64,000 nt of DNA, taken from Marinobacter sp. es.042. Its GTDB lineage: Bacteria > Pseudomonadota > Gammaproteobacteria > Pseudomonadales > Oleiphilaceae. The stretch covers positions 806,001 to 870,000 of the forward strand of contig NZ_LT897781.1 in the NCBI RefSeq assembly GCF_900188315.1, read 5' to 3'. The notes beneath the pieces were generated by a model. It did no database searches. It worked only from the letters and a program-made list of their open reading frames with translations, and had not been told where the DNA came from. A program made the translations under genes and the position numbers. Every line of letters starts with the position of its first letter. The first letter of the stretch is position 1. Below, one piece after another: positions 48,827 to 58,407 of this stretch.

Positions 48827-50386
48827 TCAATTTCCGATAGTGCCGTTCACGACATTCGAGAACGCAATCAGGCTGTCCTGGGAGGTACCATTGCCCAGCC
48901 CGTGGCCGTTGAAACGGGTACCGAAGTCACCCTGCTCCCCGTGCAATGCCATGTAGTTGAGCAGCACGGTCTGAACCAACTGGTTGACGTTGTTGGCCGC
49001 AGGACTGGAGGCCGTTTCCACCGACGCATCAGAGCGCATGAAGCCGATCTGCCTGCGAATCGGAGCGGGGCGGCCCGCCGGGTTGTAAACCAGGAAGAAC
49101 GAGGCGGCCGTCTGCTGGTTATCGCCGGTCCATTCGCCCTTGCCACGACCGTCCATGGAATCGTCGATTCGGCCGTTGCTCGACACCGAGCCGTCACTGA
49201 ACACATAGAGCATCAATGGCATTCCTACCCGGGCGGCGTATTCCAGACAGGCGCCCATACACCGACCGGCCTGTTCATCACGACGCTCGCCGGTTCCGCG
49301 CTCACCCGTATGGTAGTCGTAGCCGCCCATGGTGATCGTGCCGGCGCCAGCGTAGCCGTTCAGCACCAGCTTCATGACAGACGCAGTTTTGCGGAACTCA
49401 CGGTTATTATTGAACTCATCGCGGGTGAAGATGCCGGTAGGGCCCACGATTTCGAGGTCCAGCTCTGGATCCAGTTCTGCCGGATTGCCGAAGCGGTCTG
49501 CCAGGTCTGCACTCTTGATGTAGCCGCAACGAACCAGATCCTTGACGACGTCGTCTGTAGAGATGCCGGTGTTGACCTGATTCATCTTGGCGTCGCTGAT
49601 GCGCTGAATGGATTCCATCACGGCGACCGCGTCTGATTGATCCAGAATGCCAATCAGGTCGCCTACATCTACCAGGCCGGTAACGTCTGATGGCCGGTCA
49701 ATCTTGGTGGGGCGAACCTCCGGATTGATCAGGTTCATCGGTGCCAGCGAGTTACCGCCGGATTCCGAACTCTGGGACCCTATGAGGGAGAGCAGGGAGC
49801 CGTCGGCACCCGCGTGATGGATGCCGTACATCGGGTTGTGGGGGTTGTTTCCGGTGTCGTTTTCCGAGCGGGCCGCAATAATGGCGCCGTCGATTCCTGC
49901 TCGGGTGCCGGCACTCGTGCTCTGGAGAATGCCGCGCAGGAAACCACTGTCCGAATGGAACGCCAGGCCCAGCTCAGTGTTCACGAACGCCGGGTCGTTC
50001 GGCAGCATGTCACCTGGTAACCCGAGTTTGTTGTAGCCCGCGGTGCTCAGGAAATCCATTTGCCCACCGGATTTGCCCATCAGCACGTTAGAGCCGGCAA
50101 TGTTGGCGCCTCCTGCCAGGTCAAAGCAGATAAACGGAATCTTGCCGGCGCCCTGAACCGCGATGCCACAGCTTGCTTTCAGCGTTTCCAGGTCTGAAGA
50201 GAGCGCCGCGGATGCTGTTCTCGGATTACCGAACAGGCTGAACAGGGAAGCACCGAACACCGTCGCTGAGCCTGCCATCAGGCCCTGTGCGATAAATTCG
50301 CGGCGGGTCCGTGGCTTGCCGTGATCGTCGTGGAGCAGTGGGCTGCCGTTGGCCAAAGGCTTTTTACGGGATTTGCGTATAAACAT
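48827..50386 (-). CDS. Tat-exported DUF1501-like protein
   Basis: 519 residues. The N-terminus carries a twin-arginine signal (TRREFI at 27-32, RR at 28-29) followed by a hydrophobic stretch and SASA-type cleavage, so it is folded in the cytoplasm before export, often a sign of a bound cofactor. The body has ICFDLAGGANIAGSN, NPMYGIHHAGADGS, GGYDYHTGERG and YVFSDGSVSS, which fit the DUF1501 family (alkaline-phosphatase/sulfatase-like fold). The GYDYHTG and FSDGSVSSNG segments correspond to the metal/histidine region. It is last in a three-gene operon, 12 bases after the LamG-cytochrome gene. Function of the family is unknown. Confidence 0.75.
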   Translation of the reverse strand: MFIRKSRKKPLANGSPLLHDDHGKPRTRREFIAQGLMAGSATVFGASLFSLFGNPRTASAALSSDLETLKASCGIAVQGAGKIPFICFDLAGGANIAGSNVLMGKSGGQMDFLSTAGYNKLGLPGDMLPNDPAFVNTELGLAFHSDSGFLRGILQSTSAGTRAGIDGAIIAARSENDTGNNPHNPMYGIHHAGADGSLLSLIGSQSSESGGNSLAPMNLINPEVRPTKIDRPSDVTGLVDVGDLIGILDQSDAVAVMESIQRISDAKMNQVNTGISTDDVVKDLVRCGYIKSADLADRFGNPAELDPELDLEIVGPTGIFTRDEFNNNREFRKTASVMKLVLNGYAGAGTITMGGYDYHTGERGTGERRDEQAGRCMGACLEYAARVGMPLMLYVFSDGSVSSNGRIDDSMDGRGKGEWTGDNQQTAASFFLVYNPAGRPAPIRRQIGFMRSDASVETASSPAANNVNQLVQTVLLNYMALHGEQGDFGTRFNGHGLGNGTSQDSLIAFSNVVNGTIGN

Positions 50387-50398
50387 GATCGGCTTCCT

Positions 50399-52888
50399 CT
50401 ACTGAACCAGGGTGGTGGCGCTGCCAAGCACGGCGGCACAGCTTGCTTTCACGACTGTTTCTGTGCGGTCAGGCTCACACCCTGTATCACAGCTGGTCAG
50501 TCTATCCATGAGCTCGCTTAGCTCCGTTTCGATTGCGCTGTCACCAGGCTGTGATGCCAGGTTGCTGCCCACAAAGCGCGACAGCAATGGCCCGGTAACC
50601 AGGCTCTTGCCACCGTGGTCGAAGGCGGTGCTGGCCGGGGCGGAGAAATCGAACCCTGGGAACATCTGGTCCCGAAGCTGCGCATTTGAGACCAGGGCAT
50701 CGCAGTACTGGATGGCCATCTGGGTAACGGCCATCTGATGAGAGGACAGGAAACCCTGAATAGTCTCTACCGTAGGCAATTGCTGCTTCACGGTGGTGTA
50801 TGTGTTGAATACAGCCTGATTGGTTGTGGGAACACCGGTCATCCTCGACATGGACTCGTTTATCTCGTCAAAAGTCTTCAAGCCGATCTCCGATGACGGT
50901 GGCAGGTCAGCGGGTTCCGGCTGCGGCGGCAGCGAGGGTTCGGATCGGGCAAAGTTGTTTCCGCCCAGTTGGTCGAACGTCAGGAAGAACTCATCGTTTC
51001 CGGGCCCATTCTCAAGAGCGATGATGGTGCCCAGGGAGGAGAGAGGTTGCCCGGTACCCGGTTCATAGCTGCCACTGTCGAGGGTAACGTCCAGATTGGC
51101 CCAGGCCTGTCCAACCGTTGCCTCCTTGCCGTTAATGCCCAGTCGCATGCCACGCAGCGGAATATTTGATGGCTCGACGGAGTCATCAAGGCTGATGAAG
51201 AAGGGACTGGTGAATCTGTACGCGTAGCTGTCGAACTGGCTGACTTCGAACACGATGAAACTCTCGGGCAGGTCGATCAGGTGAGAGACCCCGAACAGAA
51301 GATAGAACTTCTGGCCAACGCCCACCTCAAAGTTGGCCTGGACCTGTTCCGGTGTCAGCGCCCGATTATGGATGGCGACCATCCGGATCGCGCCCTGCCA
51401 GGGCGAGTTGCCATCGGTCTCGTTGCCAAGGACCAGGGCAAAACTGTCGTCCCATTCGGTCAGCAGTCCGCCGTCGTCCGGATCAACATCGCCGGTTGGA
51501 ACGCCATTCACGAAGATCTGGCGACCGGTCGCCGGCGTGTAGTTAACCACCACGTGCTGGAGGGTTGCCTGCAGGAGCATGTCGGCGTCCTGGGTTGCGA
51601 AAGGCGTATTTTCGTCACTGGTGGTGCTGCGATGCAGTACCTCGTAACGCTGGAGCGACTGGCTCAGGGTGACGTTGCGGGTGGTGGATGAGCCGGAGTA
51701 GGTCACGATCCGGGCATCTTCCTGGGTAATGTTGCCCGGGGCGACCCAGGCCTCGATGCTGTATTCGCCGGAGGCGGTCAGCAGGGTGTGCAGCTTCCGG
51801 CTGGCGGTGGTGCTGCCCTGGGCCTTGCCCGCGGGGATCATGAAACCCTGCTCGTTTTCGCCCGCCGGGCCAAGGTCGATGCCCCAGCCGCCAACCCAGT
51901 CAACGTTTCCGCTAAGGGTCAGATCCAGCGCTGGCGATACGCCGCTGGTATCAAAGGCAGTCTGGCCTTCACCAAACTTGAATTCGTACAGGGCAATCAC
52001 GTTGTCTTCAAACCGGCCGCCGGAGTTTGCGAGCAGGCCGTCTGCCTGCAGGTTGAGTGCCTTGCTGGCAACGATTGCCGGGTCCACGGGTTGGGCGCTC
52101 AGATCCTGGACCATTTCAAGAATCTTCAGTTCCATCAAATCGGCTGAGGCTTCGCAGTCGTCGTCCCAACAGTTGTGGAAGTCGTAGCGCAGACGTTCAA
52201 CCAGTCGGGATGCGCCCGGATTCATAGGATCAATACGGCTTTTCGCCTGATCGTAGGCAGTAGTGACATCGGCGCTGGCAATGTAAGGGGTTTGCCCACC
52301 ATCAGCATGGCAGTCGCTGCAATACTGTCTGAGTTCGGGGTATACCGTGGTGGAAAACAGGCCAGTGTCGGTTGGAAGGGCAACCGTGGCACCCGGTTCT
52401 TTGAGCGCTGGAGCGCGAAGTTCCACGGTTTTGGCAGAGCCTTCTGACCCGCCTGCCCAGTTGGAAATATAGGTGGTGAGAATGTCCACACAGGCTGACG
52501 TGCTTTGGAGCCAGCAATTGTGGCCACCGGCTACCTTGGTCACCATTGTGGACTGGGATGGGTCAGACAGGTTTACAATAGAGTTCGCCTGGGCATAAGC
52601 AAGGTTCACGTCCTGCTCATTGACGAATGTCGGTGCCTGGCCGTTGGAGCCGTGGCACGCGCCACATTTATCCTGGGTGACCAGGTTGTCCCACACGGTG
52701 CGTTTGAAGTTGGCCACGTCATCGGTCGAGGGGGCAGGCCCGTTGTAAGTAACCGCGCCGGAATTCTGGGTGGTATTCGGCAGTTGTTCCGTGGATTCGC
52801 CGCCGCAGGCAGAAAGCAGAAGGGCCAGGGCAGTGATGGCAAGGACCGATTTGAGGGAGCTCATGGAAATTCCTTTAAATGTTTTCAT
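50399..52888 (-). CDS. LamG-domain lipoprotein with two heme-c motifs
   Basis: 829-residue exported lipoprotein, lipobox LLSAC with Cys28. Two CXXCH motifs, CGACH (75-79) and CSDCH (190-194), are each followed by a repeated HNCW...C block, so residues 50-260 hold two related c-type heme modules. Residues about 300-510 look like a LamG/concanavalin fold (EYSIEAWVAPGN, FVNGVPTGD, AIHNRALTPEQ). The remaining 300 residues are unrecognised and end with four cysteines. The combination of heme modules and LamG recalls planctomycete cytochrome proteins that pair with DUF1501 partners. ATG 52888 has GAGGA; ATG 52864 with AAGGA is an equally good start. Confidence 0.75.
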   Translation of the reverse strand: MKTFKGISMSSLKSVLAITALALLLSACGGESTEQLPNTTQNSGAVTYNGPAPSTDDVANFKRTVWDNLVTQDKCGACHGSNGQAPTFVNEQDVNLAYAQANSIVNLSDPSQSTMVTKVAGGHNCWLQSTSACVDILTTYISNWAGGSEGSAKTVELRAPALKEPGATVALPTDTGLFSTTVYPELRQYCSDCHADGGQTPYIASADVTTAYDQAKSRIDPMNPGASRLVERLRYDFHNCWDDDCEASADLMELKILEMVQDLSAQPVDPAIVASKALNLQADGLLANSGGRFEDNVIALYEFKFGEGQTAFDTSGVSPALDLTLSGNVDWVGGWGIDLGPAGENEQGFMIPAGKAQGSTTASRKLHTLLTASGEYSIEAWVAPGNITQEDARIVTYSGSSTTRNVTLSQSLQRYEVLHRSTTSDENTPFATQDADMLLQATLQHVVVNYTPATGRQIFVNGVPTGDVDPDDGGLLTEWDDSFALVLGNETDGNSPWQGAIRMVAIHNRALTPEQVQANFEVGVGQKFYLLFGVSHLIDLPESFIVFEVSQFDSYAYRFTSPFFISLDDSVEPSNIPLRGMRLGINGKEATVGQAWANLDVTLDSGSYEPGTGQPLSSLGTIIALENGPGNDEFFLTFDQLGGNNFARSEPSLPPQPEPADLPPSSEIGLKTFDEINESMSRMTGVPTTNQAVFNTYTTVKQQLPTVETIQGFLSSHQMAVTQMAIQYCDALVSNAQLRDQMFPGFDFSAPASTAFDHGGKSLVTGPLLSRFVGSNLASQPGDSAIETELSELMDRLTSCDTGCEPDRTETVVKASCAAVLGSATTLVQ

Positions 52889-52895
52889 AGCGTCC

Positions 52896-54131
52896 TCACT
52901 CCCCCATGCAGTACACGGCGGATTCTGCGAATACCTGCTTCAGGTCGTAACCCTGACTTGCGAAGCTGGCAACCATACTGCTTACTTGCGAACGGTCTGC
53001 GCTGTTGGAGGGAGGTCGCAGGCAGACATTCTCGAACACCTTCTTGACCTGGCACTCTGCGAAGGCCTCGGAATTCGCGAATTCCATACCCAGGCTCTTG
53101 GCACCGCTGCCGGAACCCGGGAGTGAGGGATCCCATCCCAGTCGGCGATTGGCGCCCTGGCGCCAGTAGTTATCCCAGCTGTCGTCAGGTGTGACATAGC
53201 CCTGCTCGAAGGTTGCAGAGTTGATGTGGTACTTGGCCTGAACCCTGGATCCGGTTTCTGGATCTGTTTCGCCAATGGCGTTGTAGACCAGCCTGCCCAG
53301 TTCTCCATCGGGGTCGGTGTTGGCGTCATACTCGTAGTCGTAGTAGGCAAACGCCTGGGTCATGGGGTCCATGCCGGTGTGGCAGCCAACGCAGTTGTTC
53401 AGGAATACCCGGCTGTCACCACCCGGGCTGCGGGAAACATCCTGGCGAATGCGGTCCGTGGGCAAGGTAACGTCCGCAACCTGCTCCAGGTCGTTGCACA
53501 TGTGATTGATCAGTGTGAAGCGGAACATCGCCCGGTTGGTGCCGGCACTGAAGAAAGCCCGGGCGGAAGCTCTTGATGTAATGACGCCGGCGGTGGCCGA
53601 GGGAGGAAGGCCCGTGTAGGTCGACTGGTTTACCCGCTCCAGGTTGTCCTTAAGGCTGGCTCCACTGTTCTCGAGAGATTCGTAGTGGTTGTTGTTGCTG
53701 GTGGAGTAGTTTGGCAGGTTCAGGGATGCATTCCCGATGTAAAGAACATCGTCATACAGAACTTTTCGGAAGTCTTCCCCGTCCCGCACCAGGCCAATCA
53801 CCGTGGCAATGTAATCATTGAGGGGCACGAACTTTGACATCGCCTCGTTGGTCCAGGGGGCTGCAAAATTCTTCAGGGTGACGTCGTAGAAAGCGCTGTC
53901 TTGCATGGCCGTGAACGCGGCATCAATCGCTCTGCCGGACTCTATGTCGCTCGCCATATCGTCAAGGACGACGTCAGAGGGTGGCACGCCGGCGACCCGA
54001 TCGTGAATTCTTTTGGCCTGCTCCCTGGGGCCAGCCTGAACAAGGCTGGCCTGTCCAGACACCAATGCGACGAGAACTGCGGTACTGCAAGCCTTGCAAA
54101 GCAGGCTTCTGATCCTGTTCCGGACGGTCAT
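52896..54131 (-). CDS. Exported monoheme protein, DUF1588-like
   Basis: 411 residues. Signal peptide about 1-33 (ending LVQA). A single heme motif NNCVGCHTGMDPMTQAF at about 247 resembles the CXXCHXXMDP signature of the DUF1588/DUF1585 group of exported cytochrome-like proteins. The rest is helical, with an N-terminal cap lacking cysteine motifs. ATG 54131 follows GAGGG and gives a clean signal peptide; the frame to 54182 adds a non-signal tail. It is the first gene of the operon leading to the LamG lipoprotein and the DUF1501-like protein, and is divergent from the HzsA-like gene. Confidence 0.68.
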   Translation of the reverse strand: MTVRNRIRSLLCKACSTAVLVALVSGQASLVQAGPREQAKRIHDRVAGVPPSDVVLDDMASDIESGRAIDAAFTAMQDSAFYDVTLKNFAAPWTNEAMSKFVPLNDYIATVIGLVRDGEDFRKVLYDDVLYIGNASLNLPNYSTSNNNHYESLENSGASLKDNLERVNQSTYTGLPPSATAGVITSRASARAFFSAGTNRAMFRFTLINHMCNDLEQVADVTLPTDRIRQDVSRSPGGDSRVFLNNCVGCHTGMDPMTQAFAYYDYEYDANTDPDGELGRLVYNAIGETDPETGSRVQAKYHINSATFEQGYVTPDDSWDNYWRQGANRRLGWDPSLPGSGSGAKSLGMEFANSEAFAECQVKKVFENVCLRPPSNSADRSQVSSMVASFASQGYDLKQVFAESAVYCMGE

Positions 54132-54182
54132 GTCCTTTCCCTCGGTGATCGATAGCATGTGCACATTAATGCTTTTTGACAA

Positions 54183-54210
54183 TTGTTAAAAGTTTACGGC
54201 TTGCTATATC
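54183..54210 (+). promoter_or_regulatory. Possible promoter for the HzsA-like operon
   Basis: TTGTTA, a 16-base spacer and TATATC, about 90 bases before the preferred start. A TTGACA at 54176-54181 is also present but is spaced 23 bases from that -10. Confidence 0.35.
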
Positions 54211-54301
54211 CTTCGTTTTGAGCCGTAGGCCACGTTATTACATTGCGTTACGTAAAACCCTTGGAGCCTGCCAGCGGAACCGACTTAATTTATGTCATGG
54301 A

Positions 54302-57001
54302 ATGTCATCCGAAACAGGGTTTCTCACGTTGGAAATTAGGTCGTCCACTCTAAACATCTCTCGCAGTGCTCGCCTGGCTATCGCACTCTGCTCGCTTGCA
54401 GCTCTGTCTGGCTGTCTTTCGAGCAGCGACAGTCAGCAGGCGGATCCGGTTGTCGTCGAGAACCCTGTGGCTTATGTCGAACGGGCTCTGCTTTTTGACG
54501 AAAACACCGGGGCCCTGGTCGAGGACAACCTGGCCGACCCGAGCGCTTTCCGCCCCGGAGCGCGGCTGTTTCTGAAGGCCAGTGCCACTGCGGACGCCGA
54601 GACGCGAGATGTTGCCTCCAGAGCATTCGCGGGGCCGCAATTCCTTGATGACAATGGTCAGTTACGTTACGACGTGAAAGATCTCCACGTTTCCCACGAC
54701 GGCTCCAGACTGCTGTTTGCCATGCGTGCGCCGGAAATCGAGGACGCAGACGACGAGGATCAGCCAACCTGGAATATCTGGGAATACGACGTTAGTACCG
54801 ACATCCTGCGCCGGATCATCGATTCGGACGTTACCGCCCGGGCCGGGCAGGACGTTGCGCCAGCCTATCTGCCTGATGGCAGAATCGTTTTCTCGTCAAC
54901 CCGTCAGCGGATTTCCAAGGCGGTGCTGCTTGATGAAGGCAAACCCCAGTATTCCGGTCTGGACGAGGAGGGTGATAGCCCCGGGTTTGTTCTGCATGTG
55001 ATGGACGACGATGGTCAGAACATTGAACAGATCACCTTCAATCAGAGCCACGACCTCGACCCCATGGTGGCGGATGATGGCACCATTGTGTTCAGCCGCT
55101 GGGATAATGCCGGCCAAACCCGGAACAACGGTGTAAACCTCTACCGCGTCAACCCTGACGGCACTGGCCTGAGTTATCTTTTCGGTCGTCACTCCCACGA
55201 TTCGGTTCCAGAAGCGAACGACATACAGTACCTGCAGCCACGCCAATCAGACAGCGGCAATCTGCTCGTGCAGCTGAGGCCGTTTGAAACAGATGATTAC
55301 GCGTCTGTGTTGGCGGAAGTCGATGTTGACCAATTTGTTGAGGCCAATCTTCGTCTCGATGGTACCGAAGGTTCGGGCCAGCGCTCGCTTGTGCCCGGCG
55401 TGGGCCTGGATGGCCAACTGTCGCTGAAAGGCAGTTATGCATCGGTTTCACCGCTGCTTGATGGTACCAACCGCTACCTGGTCAGTTGGACACCTTGCCG
55501 GCTGCGTGAAACAGCGACCGACCGGATTGTGAACTGCACGGAAGATCGCCTGCAATCCGAAGACTATCAACCCGCAGAGCCCGTCTACGGTTTGTGGCTT
55601 CTGGATATCAACAGCGAAACCCAGCGGCCGGTGGTCCCGCCGGTAGAGGACGTTCAGTTTGATGAGGCGGTCCTGATGAAGGAGCGGCCTCTGGAAGGGT
55701 TCATCCCGGAATCCCAGTTCACGGGTGATGAGGGGGCCCTCGGCGATGCCGGCTACGGCGTCCTGCACATTCGAAGCGTCTATGATATCGATGGAGTGGA
55801 CACCACGCCGACTGGTATTGCTGCAATGGCTGATCCGCTGCAAACGCCGCCGGAAAATCGCCCGGCCAGATTCCTTCGACTGGAAAAGCCCGTGGCCATC
55901 CCCGATGAGAACGTCCGGGATTTCGACAACAGCGCCTTTGGCCGCAGCCGGGCTCAGCTAATGCGCGAGATACTGGGCTACGTGCCGATAGAGCCTGATG
56001 GTTCAGTGAAGGTGGCGGTGCCCGCCAATGTTGCTTTTGCCATCAGTATTCTCGATGAGAAAGGCCAGCGTGTTGGTGGCGCTATGGGCAACCGGCACCA
56101 GAACTGGCTCACGGTGCGCCCCGGCGAGACCCTCGAATGTTCAGGGTGCCACAACCCGAACAGTCCGACACCCCATGGCAGACCGGATGCCGGTCCAACG
56201 TCCGTGTGGGGTGGGGCCGCAACCACGAGCCTTCCGTTCCCGAATACCGACCCGGCTCTGTTTGCCGACATGGGTGAAACCATGGCTCAGGTGTTTGCCC
56301 GCATCAACGAGATTCGCCGGCCGACGCCGGATGTGATCTATGCCGATGAATGGTCTGGAGATGCCGTGGATCCCAAGCCTGACAGCTTTGCCTACGCCTA
56401 TGCCGATCTGCAGACACCGCCGCCGATATCTGGTGTTTGCGCCACCGACTGGGCGCCGAATTGCCGGATCGTGATCAACTACGAGCAGCATATTCATCCG
56501 CTGTGGAGCTTAAACCGCGAGATACTCGATCCGGAAACCATGGATGTACTCGATACCACTTGCACAGGTTGTCATACCAACACCGATGCACAAGACGCTC
56601 AGCAAGTGCCTGCTGGACAACTGGACCTCGGCGATGGTCCGTCACCGGCCGAACCGCTGCACTTCAACGCCTACCGGGAACTGCTGTTCCCGGATAACGA
56701 GCAGGAACTGGTGAATGGTGCCCTGGTGGATGTGCTGGTGGACTCCGGGGAAGTGCTGGAAGACGAAGAAGGCAACCCGATCCTGGATGCCGAAGGAAAT
56801 GTGCAGCCGATCATGGTGACGGTTCCGGTTCAGGCCTCAATGTCTGTCAACGGCGCCCGTGCCAGTGAGTTCTTTGATGTATTCGTCGAGGGGGGAACTC
56901 ACAGAGATTTCCTCACGCCCGCCGAACTACGACTGATCGCAGAATGGCTGGATATTGGTGGCCAGTATTTCAACAATCCGTTCGACGCTCCGGAAGACTG
57001 A
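54302..57001 (+). CDS. HzsA-like beta-propeller lipoprotein with two heme-c motifs
   Basis: 899 residues from ATG 54302. A lipobox LSGC (Cys about 38) makes it a lipoprotein. Residues about 110-400 are a TolB/WD40-like propeller (SHDGSRLLFAMRAPE, PAYLPDGRIVFSSTRQR, DDGTIVFSRWDNAG). The C-terminal half has CSGCH (613-617) and CTGCH (754-758) and the segment INYEQHIHPLW between them. This order matches proteins described as related to the hydrazine synthase alpha subunit. Hydrazine synthesis is not implied: the beta/gamma subunits and anammox genes are absent. Start choice is uncertain because no strong ribosome site is seen; TTG 54330 is an alternative. Confidence 0.72.
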   Translation: MSSETGFLTLEIRSSTLNISRSARLAIALCSLAALSGCLSSSDSQQADPVVVENPVAYVERALLFDENTGALVEDNLADPSAFRPGARLFLKASATADAETRDVASRAFAGPQFLDDNGQLRYDVKDLHVSHDGSRLLFAMRAPEIEDADDEDQPTWNIWEYDVSTDILRRIIDSDVTARAGQDVAPAYLPDGRIVFSSTRQRISKAVLLDEGKPQYSGLDEEGDSPGFVLHVMDDDGQNIEQITFNQSHDLDPMVADDGTIVFSRWDNAGQTRNNGVNLYRVNPDGTGLSYLFGRHSHDSVPEANDIQYLQPRQSDSGNLLVQLRPFETDDYASVLAEVDVDQFVEANLRLDGTEGSGQRSLVPGVGLDGQLSLKGSYASVSPLLDGTNRYLVSWTPCRLRETATDRIVNCTEDRLQSEDYQPAEPVYGLWLLDINSETQRPVVPPVEDVQFDEAVLMKERPLEGFIPESQFTGDEGALGDAGYGVLHIRSVYDIDGVDTTPTGIAAMADPLQTPPENRPARFLRLEKPVAIPDENVRDFDNSAFGRSRAQLMREILGYVPIEPDGSVKVAVPANVAFAISILDEKGQRVGGAMGNRHQNWLTVRPGETLECSGCHNPNSPTPHGRPDAGPTSVWGGAATTSLPFPNTDPALFADMGETMAQVFARINEIRRPTPDVIYADEWSGDAVDPKPDSFAYAYADLQTPPPISGVCATDWAPNCRIVINYEQHIHPLWSLNREILDPETMDVLDTTCTGCHTNTDAQDAQQVPAGQLDLGDGPSPAEPLHFNAYRELLFPDNEQELVNGALVDVLVDSGEVLEDEEGNPILDAEGNVQPIMVTVPVQASMSVNGARASEFFDVFVEGGTHRDFLTPAELRLIAEWLDIGGQYFNNPFDAPED

Positions 57002-57023
57002 TCCAAGGACTGAAACTCGCACC

Positions 57024-57776
57024 ATGCCCATTGCCATTCTCATGTTTCTATTGTTTTTGCCGGCTCAGAGCTGGGCTGGCTGGCTGTGGGGCCAGGCTGA
57101 AGAAGACGTGGCGCAAGTGCAGGTGACGGAGCCCTATGTGTCCTGGCGAACCGGCCCGGCAACTGGCTACCCGGTTTTCCATACCAGCGAAAAAGGGGAA
57201 TGGCTAACCATTCTTCAGCGCAAGACCAGCTGGATCAAAGTAACGGACTCCCGGGGCCGGGAAGGTTGGGTCGCCGTTGCCGATATCGCCCAGACCATCG
57301 ATGGCACCGGTAATCGAGTGGCTCTTCAGGTGCCGGATTTTGAAGCCTTTGGAAGCCGCCGTGTGGAAGCCGGATTGATGATGGGGGAGTTCGATGGTGC
57401 CGCTGTCACGGCAGGCTACGGCGGCTTCTGGATGACCAGAAACCTGTCCGCCGAGCTTTGGGCTTCTCAGATTCTGGGCAGCGCCTCGGAAATAAGAATG
57501 GTTAATGCGAATCTGGTGCATCAGCCATTTCCTGACTGGCGGGTATCACCCTTTTTTACCCTGGGGGTCGGGCATATCTGGGTTGATCCCAAGGCCACTC
57601 TGGCTCAGCCCGAAGAACGGGATAACAGCATTGGCCATGCAGGGCTTGGCATCCGCGCCTACATCACCGATCGATATTTCATCCGTGCCGAAGTGAAGGA
57701 CTACAAAGTGTTCACTACCCGGTCCACCAACGAAGAAGCGACAGAATGGAAAATCGGACTAAGCATCTTTTTCTGA
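57024..57776 (+). CDS. SH3-domain / outer-membrane barrel-like protein
   Basis: 250 residues from ATG 57024. Signal peptide 1-18 (ending SWAG). Residues 32-95 are a bacterial SH3 domain (WRTGPATGYPVFHTSEKGEW, then WIKVTDSRGREGWV), followed by a beta-rich segment ending in an aromatic residue (GLSIFF), as in outer-membrane beta-barrels. The frame extends upstream to 56955 inside the HzsA-like gene without support. It overlaps the next gene by 31 bases, another sign of a compact operon. Confidence 0.72.
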   Translation: MPIAILMFLLFLPAQSWAGWLWGQAEEDVAQVQVTEPYVSWRTGPATGYPVFHTSEKGEWLTILQRKTSWIKVTDSRGREGWVAVADIAQTIDGTGNRVALQVPDFEAFGSRRVEAGLMMGEFDGAAVTAGYGGFWMTRNLSAELWASQILGSASEIRMVNANLVHQPFPDWRVSPFFTLGVGHIWVDPKATLAQPEERDNSIGHAGLGIRAYITDRYFIRAEVKDYKVFTTRSTNEEATEWKIGLSIFF

Positions 57777-58390
57777 AAACGCTGTGTTTCGGGGCAGGGC
57801 TATTCATAGCCACGGCAACCCAGGCCCAGGACGATCGGCCGCTGATCGAGCCGGATGTGACCCCGGTGCCGGTCACCGAGGCGCTGATTGACACCGAGAA
57901 CTTTGAAATCGGCGCTTTTGTGGGCGTGCTCAATATCGAGGACTTCGAGTCGTCGCTGCTGTATGGCGGCAAGCTCACCTACCACCTCAGCGAGTCCTTC
58001 TTTTTCGAGGCCGGAGTCGGCTTCGCTGAGGGTGGAGAAACCAGTTTCGAGAAGCTGGCCGGTAACGTGGAGGTGCTTACCGACAGCGAGCGGGATTACA
58101 GCTATTACAACATCAACCTGGGTTACAACGTGCTTCCAGGCGAGGCCTTCCTCACCGAGAACTACGCGTTCAACACCAATTTCTATCTTATTGCAGGTGC
58201 TGGCGCTACCGATTTTGCGGGTGACACCCGGTTTACCCTGAATGCCGGCGCGGGCTATCAGGTTCTGTTGACGGACAGCGTTGCAGTTCAGATTGGCGTA
58301 AGACAGCACTACTACCGAATAGATGTTCTTGGGGCCGAGAAAACCTCCATGAACACAGAGGTCAGCACTGGCCTGTCGGTCTTTTTCTGA
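57746..58390 (+). CDS. Small outer-membrane beta-barrel protein
   Basis: 214 residues. Signal peptide 1-27 (ending TQAQ). The mature part alternates polar and aromatic residues in about eight strands and ends in SVFF with terminal Phe, the BAM recognition end. It resembles the barrel half of the SH3 protein just upstream (both end in LSxFF), so the two may be paralogous partners. The start lies inside the preceding gene. Confidence 0.72.
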   Translation: MENRTKHLFLKTLCFGAGLFIATATQAQDDRPLIEPDVTPVPVTEALIDTENFEIGAFVGVLNIEDFESSLLYGGKLTYHLSESFFFEAGVGFAEGGETSFEKLAGNVEVLTDSERDYSYYNINLGYNVLPGEAFLTENYAFNTNFYLIAGAGATDFAGDTRFTLNAGAGYQVLLTDSVAVQIGVRQHYYRIDVLGAEKTSMNTEVSTGLSVFF

Positions 58391-58407
58391 TTACAGGAGC
58401 AATGGTT

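Noticed and set aside
54302-57001. True hydrazine synthase / anammox function
   Set aside because: Only the alpha-like architecture is present; beta and gamma subunits, hydrazine dehydrogenase and anammox context are absent.
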